NCBI GenBank assembly: GCA_900540005.1
Contig: UQEM01000128.1
Span: 1 to 6,862 of the forward strand
DNA: 6,862 nt
DNA from: an uncultured Ruminococcus sp.
GTDB taxonomy: Bacteria; Bacillota; Clostridia; Oscillospirales; Ruminococcaceae
Direction: 5' to 3'
Numbering within the stretch: position 1 is the stretch's first letter; the number at the start of each line of letters is the position of its first letter. Positions 1-6,862 of this stretch are shown here, piece after piece. The position numbers and the translations under genes were made by a program. The notes below the pieces were generated by a model. It saw nothing but the letters and a program-made list of their open reading frames with translations. It did no database searches and had not been told where the DNA came from.

Positions 1-1
1 G

Positions 2-1031
<1,030 letters not shown>

Positions 1032-1051
1032 TTTTTAACGGAGGTGAAGAT

Positions 1052-1645
1052 ATGTCAGGACTTGACGAGATTCTGAATATCATAGACGAACAGCGCATAC
1101 AGAATGAGGAAAGTATCATCGGCGCGGCAAATCAGAAAGCAGCAGCGATCAGATCCGAGGGCGAGCAGAAAGCACAGAAAGCTTACAGCGAGCAGCTTGA
1201 AAAGGGTCAGACGGACGCAAAACGCGATTTTGTGAACGCGTGTGCTTCGGTTGACTCGGATATGAAGCGAAAGGTTCTCGACAGCAAGGTAAAGCTTATA
1301 GATTCGGCAATAGAGGCAACTCTTGAAAGACTTGCAAAGCTTCCCGAGGACGAGTATTTCGCAATGCTGAAAAGGCTTGCGGAGCAGAAACTGCGAAAGG
1401 GCAGCGGATTGATCTCGCTCAGCGCAAATGACTTAAAGCGCCTGCCCGCCGACTTTGAAACCGATATAAGGTCGAGTGCCGAAAAACTCGGTGGTACGCT
1501 GGAAATTTCCAAAAAGCCTGCCGACATAAGCGACGGATTTATCCTGAGCTATGGACTTATTTCTGAAAATTGCAGTTTCCGTGCGATCATCGAGTCTGAA
1601 CGTGACGAGGTTAGAGATACGGCAGCTGCGAAACTGTTCGGGTAG
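1052..1645 (+). CDS. atpE: V-type ATP synthase subunit E (peripheral stalk)
   Basis: The 197-residue product fits subunit E, the stator stalk protein that pairs with G/H and ties the A3B3 head to subunit I. Residues from about 5 to 95 are charged, rich in A, E, K and Q and free of proline, as expected of the long helix that forms a coiled coil with G/H. The rest is a mixed domain with the family-like pattern GGTLEI...ISDGFILSYGLISENCSFRAII and a terminal AAAKLFG, close to the usual E-subunit ending. The start at 1052 follows GGAGGTG (1040-1046) by 5 bases. The gap after atpK is 20 bases, the largest inside the operon. Subunit E is weakly conserved in sequence, so the call rests on both the C-terminal pattern and its place between K and C. 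Confidence 0.92.
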   Translation: MSGLDEILNIIDEQRIQNEESIIGAANQKAAAIRSEGEQKAQKAYSEQLEKGQTDAKRDFVNACASVDSDMKRKVLDSKVKLIDSAIEATLERLAKLPEDEYFAMLKRLAEQKLRKGSGLISLSANDLKRLPADFETDIRSSAEKLGGTLEISKKPADISDGFILSYGLISENCSFRAIIESERDEVRDTAAAKLFG

Positions 1646-1655
1646 GTGATCGCGC

Positions 1656-2591
1656 ATGGGTAATACATCTTATGCAAGCGCAGTTGCGGCTGTAAGAGCT
1701 ATGGAAAATTCGCTCCTTACTCACAGCGATATCGAGCAGCTTATTGCGTCAAAGAGCAAGGCTGAGTACAACTCGCTGATCTCCGCAAAGGGCAGCGAGC
1801 AGGCAACTCTTGAGGATGTCTGGGATATGCTACGCGCATATGCTCCGAATGACCGGGAACTTGAGATACTGCTTTACAAGAACGATTTTCACAATCTGAA
1901 GGCAGCGTTAAAAGCTGTGATCTCGGGCAAAGAGCCGCAGCATTACTTTATACGTCCGACAAATCTTGATCTTGACAAGCTTGTTGTCGCGATAAAGTCA
2001 AAGGAGTATGAAGATCTTCCGGAGTATATAAGAAAAACCGCGCAGGAGGCTTACGAGCTTCTTACGAGGACACTTGACGGACAGCTTTCCGATTCCGTTA
2101 TTGATACAGCGGCGCTCGAGGCAATGCAGCGGGCAGCTTACAGGCACGGCGGAGAATTCATGCGCCGATATGCCGAAATGACGGCTCTGTACGCGGATAT
2201 CAAGACCGCTTACAGGTGCGCGCTTATGAAAAAGCCGAAAAGCTTTATCGAAACTGCGGTGTGCGGAACTTCCGAGCTTGACAAGGATTCGCTTGTGAGA
2301 GCGGCTCTTGAGGGAGTTGACGGACTTTTCGCATATCTTGAAAATACGCAGTACAGCGATGCGGCAAAGCTGCTCAGGGAAAGCCCTGCAAAGTTTGAAA
2401 AGCTTTGCGATGACGAGATGATAGAGCTTGCTCAGACTTCAAGAATGACTGCATTCGGCACAGAGCCTCTTGCGGCGTACTACCTCGCAAAAGAGGCTGA
2501 AATAAAAAATCTTCGCATTATCTCGGTCTGCAAGGAGAGCGGAACGGATAGGGAAACAATTACGGAAAGGATGAGAAAGCTCTATGTATAA
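1656..2591 (+). CDS. atpC: V-type ATP synthase subunit C (AC39/d-type rotor socket)
   Basis: This 311-residue soluble, largely helical protein matches the subunit C (AC39, yeast d) family. That protein sits on the K ring and receives the lower end of the D-F shaft. Family-like features are the N-terminal YASAVAAVRAMENSLLT segment, the LEILLYKNDFHNLKAALKA segment near residues 68-86, and the C-terminal ending RETITERMRKLYV, which resembles the family ending in RxRxLYV. The length is at the short end of the normal range of about 310-335. AGGTGA at 1644-1649 overlaps the atpE stop codon and lies 6 bases before the ATG at 1656, consistent with coupled translation. The gene's last 8 bases are shared with atpF. 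Confidence 0.94.
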   Translation: MGNTSYASAVAAVRAMENSLLTHSDIEQLIASKSKAEYNSLISAKGSEQATLEDVWDMLRAYAPNDRELEILLYKNDFHNLKAALKAVISGKEPQHYFIRPTNLDLDKLVVAIKSKEYEDLPEYIRKTAQEAYELLTRTLDGQLSDSVIDTAALEAMQRAAYRHGGEFMRRYAEMTALYADIKTAYRCALMKKPKSFIETAVCGTSELDKDSLVRAALEGVDGLFAYLENTQYSDAAKLLRESPAKFEKLCDDEMIELAQTSRMTAFGTEPLAAYYLAKEAEIKNLRIISVCKESGTDRETITERMRKLYV

Positions 2592-2901
2592 AACAGCGGT
2601 AATCGGCGACAGCGCGAGCGTTTCGGGCTTTGCCGCACTCGGACTTTCCGTGTTCTGCGAAACTGAGGCAGAAAAAATTTCAAAGCTGATAACAAGGCTC
2701 GCAGCAAATGATTTTGCGGTGATCTATATTACCGAACCCGCTGCGGCACTGGTCGGCGATACTATAAATAAATACAGGAGCAGCCGTCTGCCCTCGATAG
2801 TGCTTATTCCGGCGATCGAGGGAAACACAGGCGATGGAATGCGTTCACTCCACGAGGCTGTGGAGAAAGCGGTAGGCTCCGACATTTTGAAACAGAATTG
2901 A
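2584..2901 (+). CDS. atpF: V-type ATP synthase subunit F (central stalk)
   Basis: The 105-residue product is subunit F (called NtpG in Enterococcus hirae), which binds subunit D in the central shaft and affects ATPase activity. The small alpha/beta, CheY-like fold shows in the N-terminal strand and motif YKTAVIGDSASVSGFAALG, the second strand FAVIYITEP at about residues 43-51, the strand and loop LPSIVLIPAIEG near 69-80, and the terminal helix EAVEKAVGSDIL. This is not the membrane b subunit of F-type enzymes that shares the symbol atpF. The ATG at 2584 overlaps the end of atpC by 8 bases. The only ribosome site is a weak GAAAGG at 2565-2570, 13 bases upstream, so translation probably depends on ribosomes finishing atpC. 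Confidence 0.94.
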   Translation: MYKTAVIGDSASVSGFAALGLSVFCETEAEKISKLITRLAANDFAVIYITEPAAALVGDTINKYRSSRLPSIVLIPAIEGNTGDGMRSLHEAVEKAVGSDILKQN

Positions 2902-2916
2902 GGCGAATAAATCATA

Positions 2917-4686
2917 ATGAGCAGCATAGGAACAGTAGTAAAGATCTCCGGCCCTCTCGTTGTTGCGGAGGGAATGCGAGACGCTAATATGTTTGACGTT
3001 GTGCGCGTAAGCGATACGCGTCTTATCGGCGAGATCATCGAAATGCACGGCGACCGTGCTTCGGTTCAGGTTTATGAGGAAACAGCAGGTCTCGGCACGG
3101 GCGCAAAGGTTGAGTCAACAGGCGAGCCTATGAGCGCCGAGCTTGGCCCGGGACTTATAAAGAGTATCTATGACGGGATCCAGCGTCCGCTTGCAGCTAT
3201 CAGAGCCGTCAGCGGAAACAATCTCGCAAGAGGCGTTGAAGTCCCCTCGCTTGACAGAGAGGCTCTCTGGAAGTTCACACCGACCGTCAAGGCAGGCGAC
3301 AAGGTAAGCGGCGGCGATGTAATAGGAACAGTTCCCGAAACAGACATCGTTCTCCATAAGATAATGGTGCCTAACGGCGTTGAGGGAACTGTAAAGTCCG
3401 TTTCTGAGGGAGAGTTCCACGTTGATGACACGGTTTGCGTTATCGAGACCGAAAAGGGCGAAAAGGAACTGACAATGATCCAGAAATGGCCTGTAAGACG
3501 CGGCAGACCCTATAAGAAAAAGCTTTCTCCCGATATGCCGCTGGTAACAGGTCAGCGTGTCGTTGACTGCCTTTTCCCGATAGCAAAGGGCGGCGTTGCG
3601 GCTATCCCCGGGCCTTTCGGAAGCGGCAAGACCGTTACTCAGCACCAGCTTGCAAAGTGGGCTGACGCTGACATTATCGTTTATATCGGCTGTGGCGAGC
3701 GCGGCAACGAAATGACCGACGTTCTCAACGAATTCCCCGAGCTTATCGACCCTAATACGGGCAAGTCCCTCATGGAGAGAACTGTCCTCATCGCAAACAC
3801 TTCAGATATGCCTGTTGCAGCCCGTGAGGCGAGCGTTTACACAGGTATCACTATTGCGGAATATTACCGCGACATGGGTTATTCGGTAGCTCTCATGGCT
3901 GACTCGACCTCGCGCTGGGCAGAGGCTTTGCGTGAAATGTCGGGACGACTTGAGGAAATGCCGGGCGATGAGGGATATCCTGCATATCTCGGAAGCCGTC
4001 TTGCACAGTTCTATGAGCGTGCAGGCAGAGTCATCTCAACGGGCAAAGAGGGACGAGAGGGAGCACTTTCGGTTATCGGTGCGGTTTCGCCTCCAGGCGG
4101 TGATATCTCAGAGCCGGTATCGCAGGCTACTCTGCGTATCGTAAAGGTTTTCTGGGGACTCGATGCAAATCTTGCCTATCAGAGACACTTCCCCGCAATT
4201 AACTGGCTCACCAGCTATTCGCTTTATGCGGATTCACTTGGCGAGTGGTACAACAACAATGTTTCGGCTGACTGGATGAAGCTTCGCGCGAGGTTCATGG
4301 AGATACTCCACGATGAGGCAGAACTGAAGGAGATCGTCAAGCTTATCGGTATGGACGCTCTTTCCTCAAACGACCGCCTTAAAATGGAGACTGCGCGTTC
4401 TATTCGTGAGGATTTCCTGCACCAGCTTGCATTCCATGAGGTCGATACCTATACAAGCCTCAAAAAGCAGCTTTACATGATGAAGCTGATACTCGGATTC
4501 AATGATGAAGCGGCTGATGCAGTTGCAAAGGGCGCGGACATCGAGAAGATATCGGCGCTGCCTGTCCGTGAAAAGATCGGACGTTTTAAGTATGTTGCCG
4601 AAGAAAATACAGACGCAGAGTACGATAAGCTCACAACGGAAATTTCGTCAGAGCTTCACGATCTGCTCAGCAAGGAGGAAGACTGA
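2917..4686 (+). CDS. atpA: V-type ATP synthase catalytic subunit A
   Basis: This 589-residue protein is the catalytic A subunit of the A3B3 head, which hydrolyses or makes ATP. The beta-barrel domain covers about residues 1-75. The extra A-type domain missing from F1 beta covers about 110-190. The nucleotide-binding domain follows, with the Walker A loop GPFGSGKT at 232-239 (K238, T239), GERGNE at 260-265 with the catalytic glutamate E261 and R262, the Walker B stretch [16 protein letters not shown] with D329, and [10 protein letters not shown] at 392-401. F425 lies in the nucleotide pocket region (QRHFPAINW). A helical C-terminal domain completes it. The numbering of K238, E261, R262 and F425 matches the Enterococcus hirae protein as I remember it. 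There is no intein. A modest GAGGCG at 2900-2905, next to the atpF stop, precedes the ATG. The final base is shared with the atpB start. Confidence 0.98.
   Translation: MSSIGTVVKISGPLVVAEGMRDANMFDVVRVSDTRLIGEIIEMHGDRASVQVYEETAGLGTGAKVESTGEPMSAELGPGLIKSIYDGIQRPLAAIRAVSGNNLARGVEVPSLDREALWKFTPTVKAGDKVSGGDVIGTVPETDIVLHKIMVPNGVEGTVKSVSEGEFHVDDTVCVIETEKGEKELTMIQKWPVRRGRPYKKKLSPDMPLVTGQRVVDCLFPIAKGGVAAIPGPFGSGKTVTQHQLAKWADADIIVYIGCGERGNEMTDVLNEFPELIDPNTGKSLMERTVLIANTSDMPVAAREASVYTGITIAEYYRDMGYSVALMADSTSRWAEALREMSGRLEEMPGDEGYPAYLGSRLAQFYERAGRVISTGKEGREGALSVIGAVSPPGGDISEPVSQATLRIVKVFWGLDANLAYQRHFPAINWLTSYSLYADSLGEWYNNNVSADWMKLRARFMEILHDEAELKEIVKLIGMDALSSNDRLKMETARSIREDFLHQLAFHEVDTYTSLKKQLYMMKLILGFNDEAADAVAKGADIEKISALPVREKIGRFKYVAEENTDAEYDKLTTEISSELHDLLSKEED
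4672..4678 (+). promoter_or_regulatory. Ribosome binding site of atpB
   Basis: AAGGAGG, inside the last codons of atpA, lies 7 bases before the ATG at 4686. With the TGATG stop-start junction at 4684-4688 it supports coupled, near-equal translation of A and B, as a 3:3 head requires. Confidence 0.85.
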
Positions 4687-6062
4687 TGCCAAGAGAATAC
4701 AGAACAATTGAAGAGGCGGCAGGTCCTCTGCTCCTTGTAAAGGACGTTGAAGGAGTAAAATACGGCGAGCTTGCCGAAATAAGACTTGCAAACGGTGAAA
4801 AGCGCCGCTGCCGTGTCCTTGAAATAGACGGTACAAACGCAATGGTGCAGCTTTTTGAGAATGCTGCCGGAATCAATCTTCAGGACAGCAGTGTTGTATT
4901 TTCGGGTCACCAGATGGAACTCGGCGTATCGGAAGATATGCTCGGACGAGTTTTTGACGGTCTCGGACGCCCGATCGATGACGGTCCTGAGATAATCCCC
5001 GAAATGAGAATGGACGTTAATGGACTCCCCATGAATCCTGTTGCAAGAAAGTATCCGCAGGAGTTCATTCAGACCGGCGTTTCTGCAATTGACGGACTTA
5101 ATACCCTCGTAAGAGGTCAGAAGCTCCCTATTTTCTCAGCGAGCGGACTTCCTCACGCACAGCTTGCGGCTCAGATTGCACGTCAGGCTAAGGTTCGCGG
5201 TAAGGACGAGCAGTTCGCCGTTGTTTTCGCGGCAATGGGTATCACATTCGAGGAATCGGAATACTTCGTCCAGAGCTTCAAGAGCACGGGTGCGCTTGAC
5301 AGAACGGTTCTTTTCGTAAACCTCGCAAACGATTCGGCTATCGAGCGTCTTGCAACTCCGAAAATGGCTCTTACTGCTGCCGAGTATCTCGCTTTTGAAA
5401 AGGGAATGCACGTTCTGGTAATTCTTACCGATATCACCAACTACGCGGACGCTCTGCGTGAAGTTTCGGCTGCACGAAAGGAAGTTCCCGGCAGACGCGG
5501 ATATCCCGGATATATGTACACCGACCTCGCGTCTATTTACGAGCGCGCAGGCAGACAGGACGGCAAAGAGGGAAGTATCACAATGATACCTATCCTCACC
5601 ATGCCAGAGGACGATAAGACTCACCCGATCCCCGACCTTACAGGCTATATCACAGAGGGTCAGATAATTCTCTCCCGTGAATTGTACAGAAAGGGCATAA
5701 ATCCCCCGATCGACGTTCTTCCGTCACTTTCACGACTCAAGGATAAGGGTATAGGTGAGGGCAAGACCCGCGCAGACCACTCCGACACGATGAACCAGCT
5801 TTTCTCGGCTTATGCACGAGGCAAGGACGCAAAGGAGCTTATGGTGGTTCTCGGCGAGGCGGCTCTTACGCCTACAGACCTCATTTATGCGAAATTCTCG
5901 GACGAATTCGAGCGCAGATACGTTTCGCAGGGCTTTGACAATGACCGCAGCATAGAAGAAACTCTTGAGATAGGCTGGGAGCTTCTCAAACTCCTCCCGA
6001 GGAGCGAGCTGCGCCGAATCAGAGAGGAATATCTCACCAAGTATTACGATACGCAGAAATGA
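4686..6062 (+). CDS. atpB: V-type ATP synthase regulatory subunit B
   Basis: The 458-residue product is the non-catalytic B subunit, which alternates with A in the head and completes each catalytic site at the A/B interface. The N-terminal barrel covers about residues 1-75, with [15 protein letters not shown] at 84-98. The P-loop position holds [15 protein letters not shown] at 151-165, without the GKT of a working Walker A, as is normal for B subunits. [37 protein letters not shown] (246-282) is the counterpart of the Walker B region. R350, in [15 protein letters not shown] (codon 5733-5735), is the expected arginine finger that reaches the ATP bound by subunit A. Length and motifs are standard. 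The start is set by AAGGAGG at 4672-4678, and the junction with atpA is TGATG. It is not the F-type a subunit that shares the symbol atpB. Confidence 0.98.
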   Translation: MPREYRTIEEAAGPLLLVKDVEGVKYGELAEIRLANGEKRRCRVLEIDGTNAMVQLFENAAGINLQDSSVVFSGHQMELGVSEDMLGRVFDGLGRPIDDGPEIIPEMRMDVNGLPMNPVARKYPQEFIQTGVSAIDGLNTLVRGQKLPIFSASGLPHAQLAAQIARQAKVRGKDEQFAVVFAAMGITFEESEYFVQSFKSTGALDRTVLFVNLANDSAIERLATPKMALTAAEYLAFEKGMHVLVILTDITNYADALREVSAARKEVPGRRGYPGYMYTDLASIYERAGRQDGKEGSITMIPILTMPEDDKTHPIPDLTGYITEGQIILSRELYRKGINPPIDVLPSLSRLKDKGIGEGKTRADHSDTMNQLFSAYARGKDAKELMVVLGEAALTPTDLIYAKFSDEFERRYVSQGFDNDRSIEETLEIGWELLKLLPRSELRRIREEYLTKYYDTQK

Positions 6063-6067
6063 GGTGA
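6061..6067 (+). promoter_or_regulatory. Ribosome binding site deciding the TTG start of atpD
   Basis: GAGGTGA overlaps the atpB stop codon (TGA at 6060-6062) and lies 5 bases before TTG at 6073. It supports the non-ATG start. The next in-frame ATG, at 6103, has no comparable site and would remove conserved residues. Confidence 0.75.
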
Positions 6068-6072
6068 GCTGA

Positions 6073-6726
6073 TTGGCAAGACTTAACGTAAATCCTACGC
6101 GAATGGAGCTGAGTCAGCTCAAAAAGAAGCTTGCCTCTGCCCGCAGGGGACACAAGCTCCTCAAAGATAAGCGTGACGAGCTTATGCGGCAGTTTATGAT
6201 ACTGATAAAGGAAAACCGACAGCTTCGCACGGAGGTAGAGCAGGCGATCGCACAGGCTAACCGTTATATGGCGGTCGCAGGTTCGGTTATGCAGAAAGAG
6301 GCTCTTGAAACAGCACTTATGCTCCCGAAGCAGGAGGTCGAACTTGAAGTAAGTGAAAAGAACGTGATGAGCGTGTACATTCCCGAATTTACGGCGAAAT
6401 ACCGCACGGACGATACCAATGACATCTACTCCTACGGTACAGCTTTTACTTCTATCGACCTTGACGGAGCGGTAAGCGCGCTAAGCGAAGTTTTTCCGAA
6501 GATGATACGTCTGGCAGAGGTTGAGAAAGCGTGTCAGCTTATGGCGGACGAAATCGAAAAGACCCGACGCCGCGTAAATGCTCTTGAACACATCATGATA
6601 CCTGACTATGAGGAGACGATAAGGTATATTACCATGAAGCTCTCCGAAAACGAGCGCAGTACTACTACTTCGCTCATGAAGGTAAAGGATATGGTTCTCA
6701 AACAGAGTCATCATTACTCAAACTGA
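6073..6726 (+). CDS. atpD: V-type ATP synthase subunit D (central axle)
   Basis: This 217-residue protein is subunit D, the rotating axle inside the A3B3 head; it binds F and docks on C. The N-terminal segment RLNVNPTRMELSQLKKKL followed by RRGHKLLKDKRDELMRQF at about residues 24-41 is the conserved family signature. Long charged helices at about 10-75 and 145-210 would form the antiparallel coiled coil. The middle, about 80-140, is the less conserved bulge that contacts F. The start is TTG at 6073, chosen because GAGGTGA (6061-6067) is well placed and because starting at the ATG at 6103 would lose the conserved LNVNPT segment. It lies 10 bases after atpB. It is the last gene before the terminator; no further V-type gene follows in the window. 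It is unrelated to the F1 beta subunit that shares the symbol atpD. Confidence 0.96.
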   Translation: MARLNVNPTRMELSQLKKKLASARRGHKLLKDKRDELMRQFMILIKENRQLRTEVEQAIAQANRYMAVAGSVMQKEALETALMLPKQEVELEVSEKNVMSVYIPEFTAKYRTDDTNDIYSYGTAFTSIDLDGAVSALSEVFPKMIRLAEVEKACQLMADEIEKTRRRVNALEHIMIPDYEETIRYITMKLSENERSTTTSLMKVKDMVLKQSHHYSN

Positions 6727-6753
6727 TGAATCTAACGTTTATGGATAAATGAG

Positions 6754-6777
6754 AATGCCGCCGAAAGGCGGCATTTT
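6754..6777 (+). terminator. Intrinsic (Rho-independent) terminator of the operon
   Basis: AATGCCGCC (6754-6762) and GGCGGCATT (6767-6775) form a perfect 9-base-pair stem around a GAAA tetraloop. The stem is followed by a T-rich tail, TTTTAGTTTAT from 6774, which is interrupted by AG. It starts 27 bases after the atpD stop codon, the usual place for an operon-ending terminator. The right-hand tail is on the + strand. The left flank also has some A residues, so weak action on leftward transcripts is possible but less likely. Confidence 0.85.
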
Positions 6778-6804
6778 AGTTTATCGAAACGATTTGAGGT
6801 TATA

Positions 6805-6862
6805 TGTGGGGCGTTGCCCCACACCCCACCAAAGGCTCTGCCTTTGGAATCCGCTAAAGGGT
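6805..6862. repeat. Palindromic repeat element with two tandem hairpins, cut by the window edge
   Basis: Two perfect hairpins lie 5 bases apart. TGTGGGGCGTTGCCCCACA (6805-6823) has an 8-base-pair stem and a 3-base loop. CCAAAGGCTCTGCCTTTGG (6829-6847) has the same stem and loop sizes. CCCCAC occurs twice (6817-6822 and 6824-6829), so the first arm could pair with either copy. No T-run follows, so these are not typical terminators. The design resembles short dispersed intergenic palindromes that I recall from Ruminococcus-like and other gut Clostridia genomes; that link is from memory, not from a search. The remaining bases, ending CTAAAGGGT, look like the left arm of a third hairpin beyond the window. 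Confidence 0.6.

Noticed and set aside
3610..3640. Possible intein at the A-subunit P-loop
   Set aside because: Inteins are known at this site in yeast and some archaea, but here the coding sequence runs without interruption through GPFGSGKT and the protein has the standard length.
3115..3645. Antisense open frame of 176 codons opposite atpA
   Set aside because: It lies wholly within atpA, has no good ribosome site or recognisable domain, and its composition is what codon bias on the opposite strand produces.
5136..5624. Antisense open frame of 162 codons opposite atpB
   Set aside because: It is opposite a highly conserved coding region, is rich in Cys, Ser and Arg in the way shadow frames are, and has no independent support.
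4686..6062. Loss of the Walker A lysine in subunit B as a sign of a defective gene
   Set aside because: B subunits normally lack a working P-loop. The arginine finger R350 and the full length are present, so the gene looks intact.
6805..6847. The two downstream hairpins as additional intrinsic terminators
   Set aside because: Neither is followed by a T-run, and a good terminator already sits at 6754-6777. A repeat element explains their regular form better.

Overview
This window holds most of one operon, on the + strand, for a bacterial V-type (A/V-type) ATPase/ATP synthase. The gene order is I (3' part only) - K - E - C - F - A - B - D, followed by an intrinsic terminator and part of a palindromic repeat that runs off the right edge. 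All eight products are recognisable family members, and the seven complete ones have normal lengths and intact key residues. I see no frameshift, insertion or foreign gene inside the operon.

Organism: the purple-bacterial F-type genes are absent. The I-K-E-C-F-A-B-D order, the strong AGGAGG-type ribosome sites, the roughly balanced GC content and the GGGGCGTTGCCCC-type repeat all suggest a low-to-mid GC Firmicute of class Clostridia, plausibly Ruminococcus-like (Oscillospiraceae) from an anaerobic gut or rumen setting. The class is a fair inference. The genus is a guess from pattern memory.

Layout: 2-562 is the C-terminal 186 residues of the membrane stator subunit I. 555-1031 is the proteolipid K, which forms the rotor ring. 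1052-1645 is peripheral stalk subunit E. 1656-2591 is subunit C, the socket between ring and central shaft. 2584-2901 is subunit F of the central stalk. 2917-4686 is the catalytic subunit A. 4686-6062 is the non-catalytic nucleotide-binding subunit B. 6073-6726 is the axle subunit D, which starts with TTG. A GC-rich hairpin with a T-rich tail at 6754-6777 closes the operon. From 6805 to the window end lie two tandem perfect hairpins of a probable dispersed repeat. There is no stretch over 300 bases without a gene.

How the genes work together: A and B form the A3B3 head. D and F form the shaft, C couples the shaft to the K ring, and E (with G/H, not seen here) holds the head to subunit I. Ion flow through the I/K interface is coupled to ATP turnover in the head. 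The genes overlap or lie at most 20 bases apart, so co-transcription and translational coupling are likely. The K subunit keeps all five positions that form the sodium site in the Enterococcus hirae homologue (L55, T58, Q59, Q110, E139), so this machine is predicted to move Na+ rather than H+. The direction of work (ATP synthesis or ion pumping) cannot be told from the sequence.

I did not find a previously undescribed system. The points most worth a second look are the sodium signature and the 3' repeat element.
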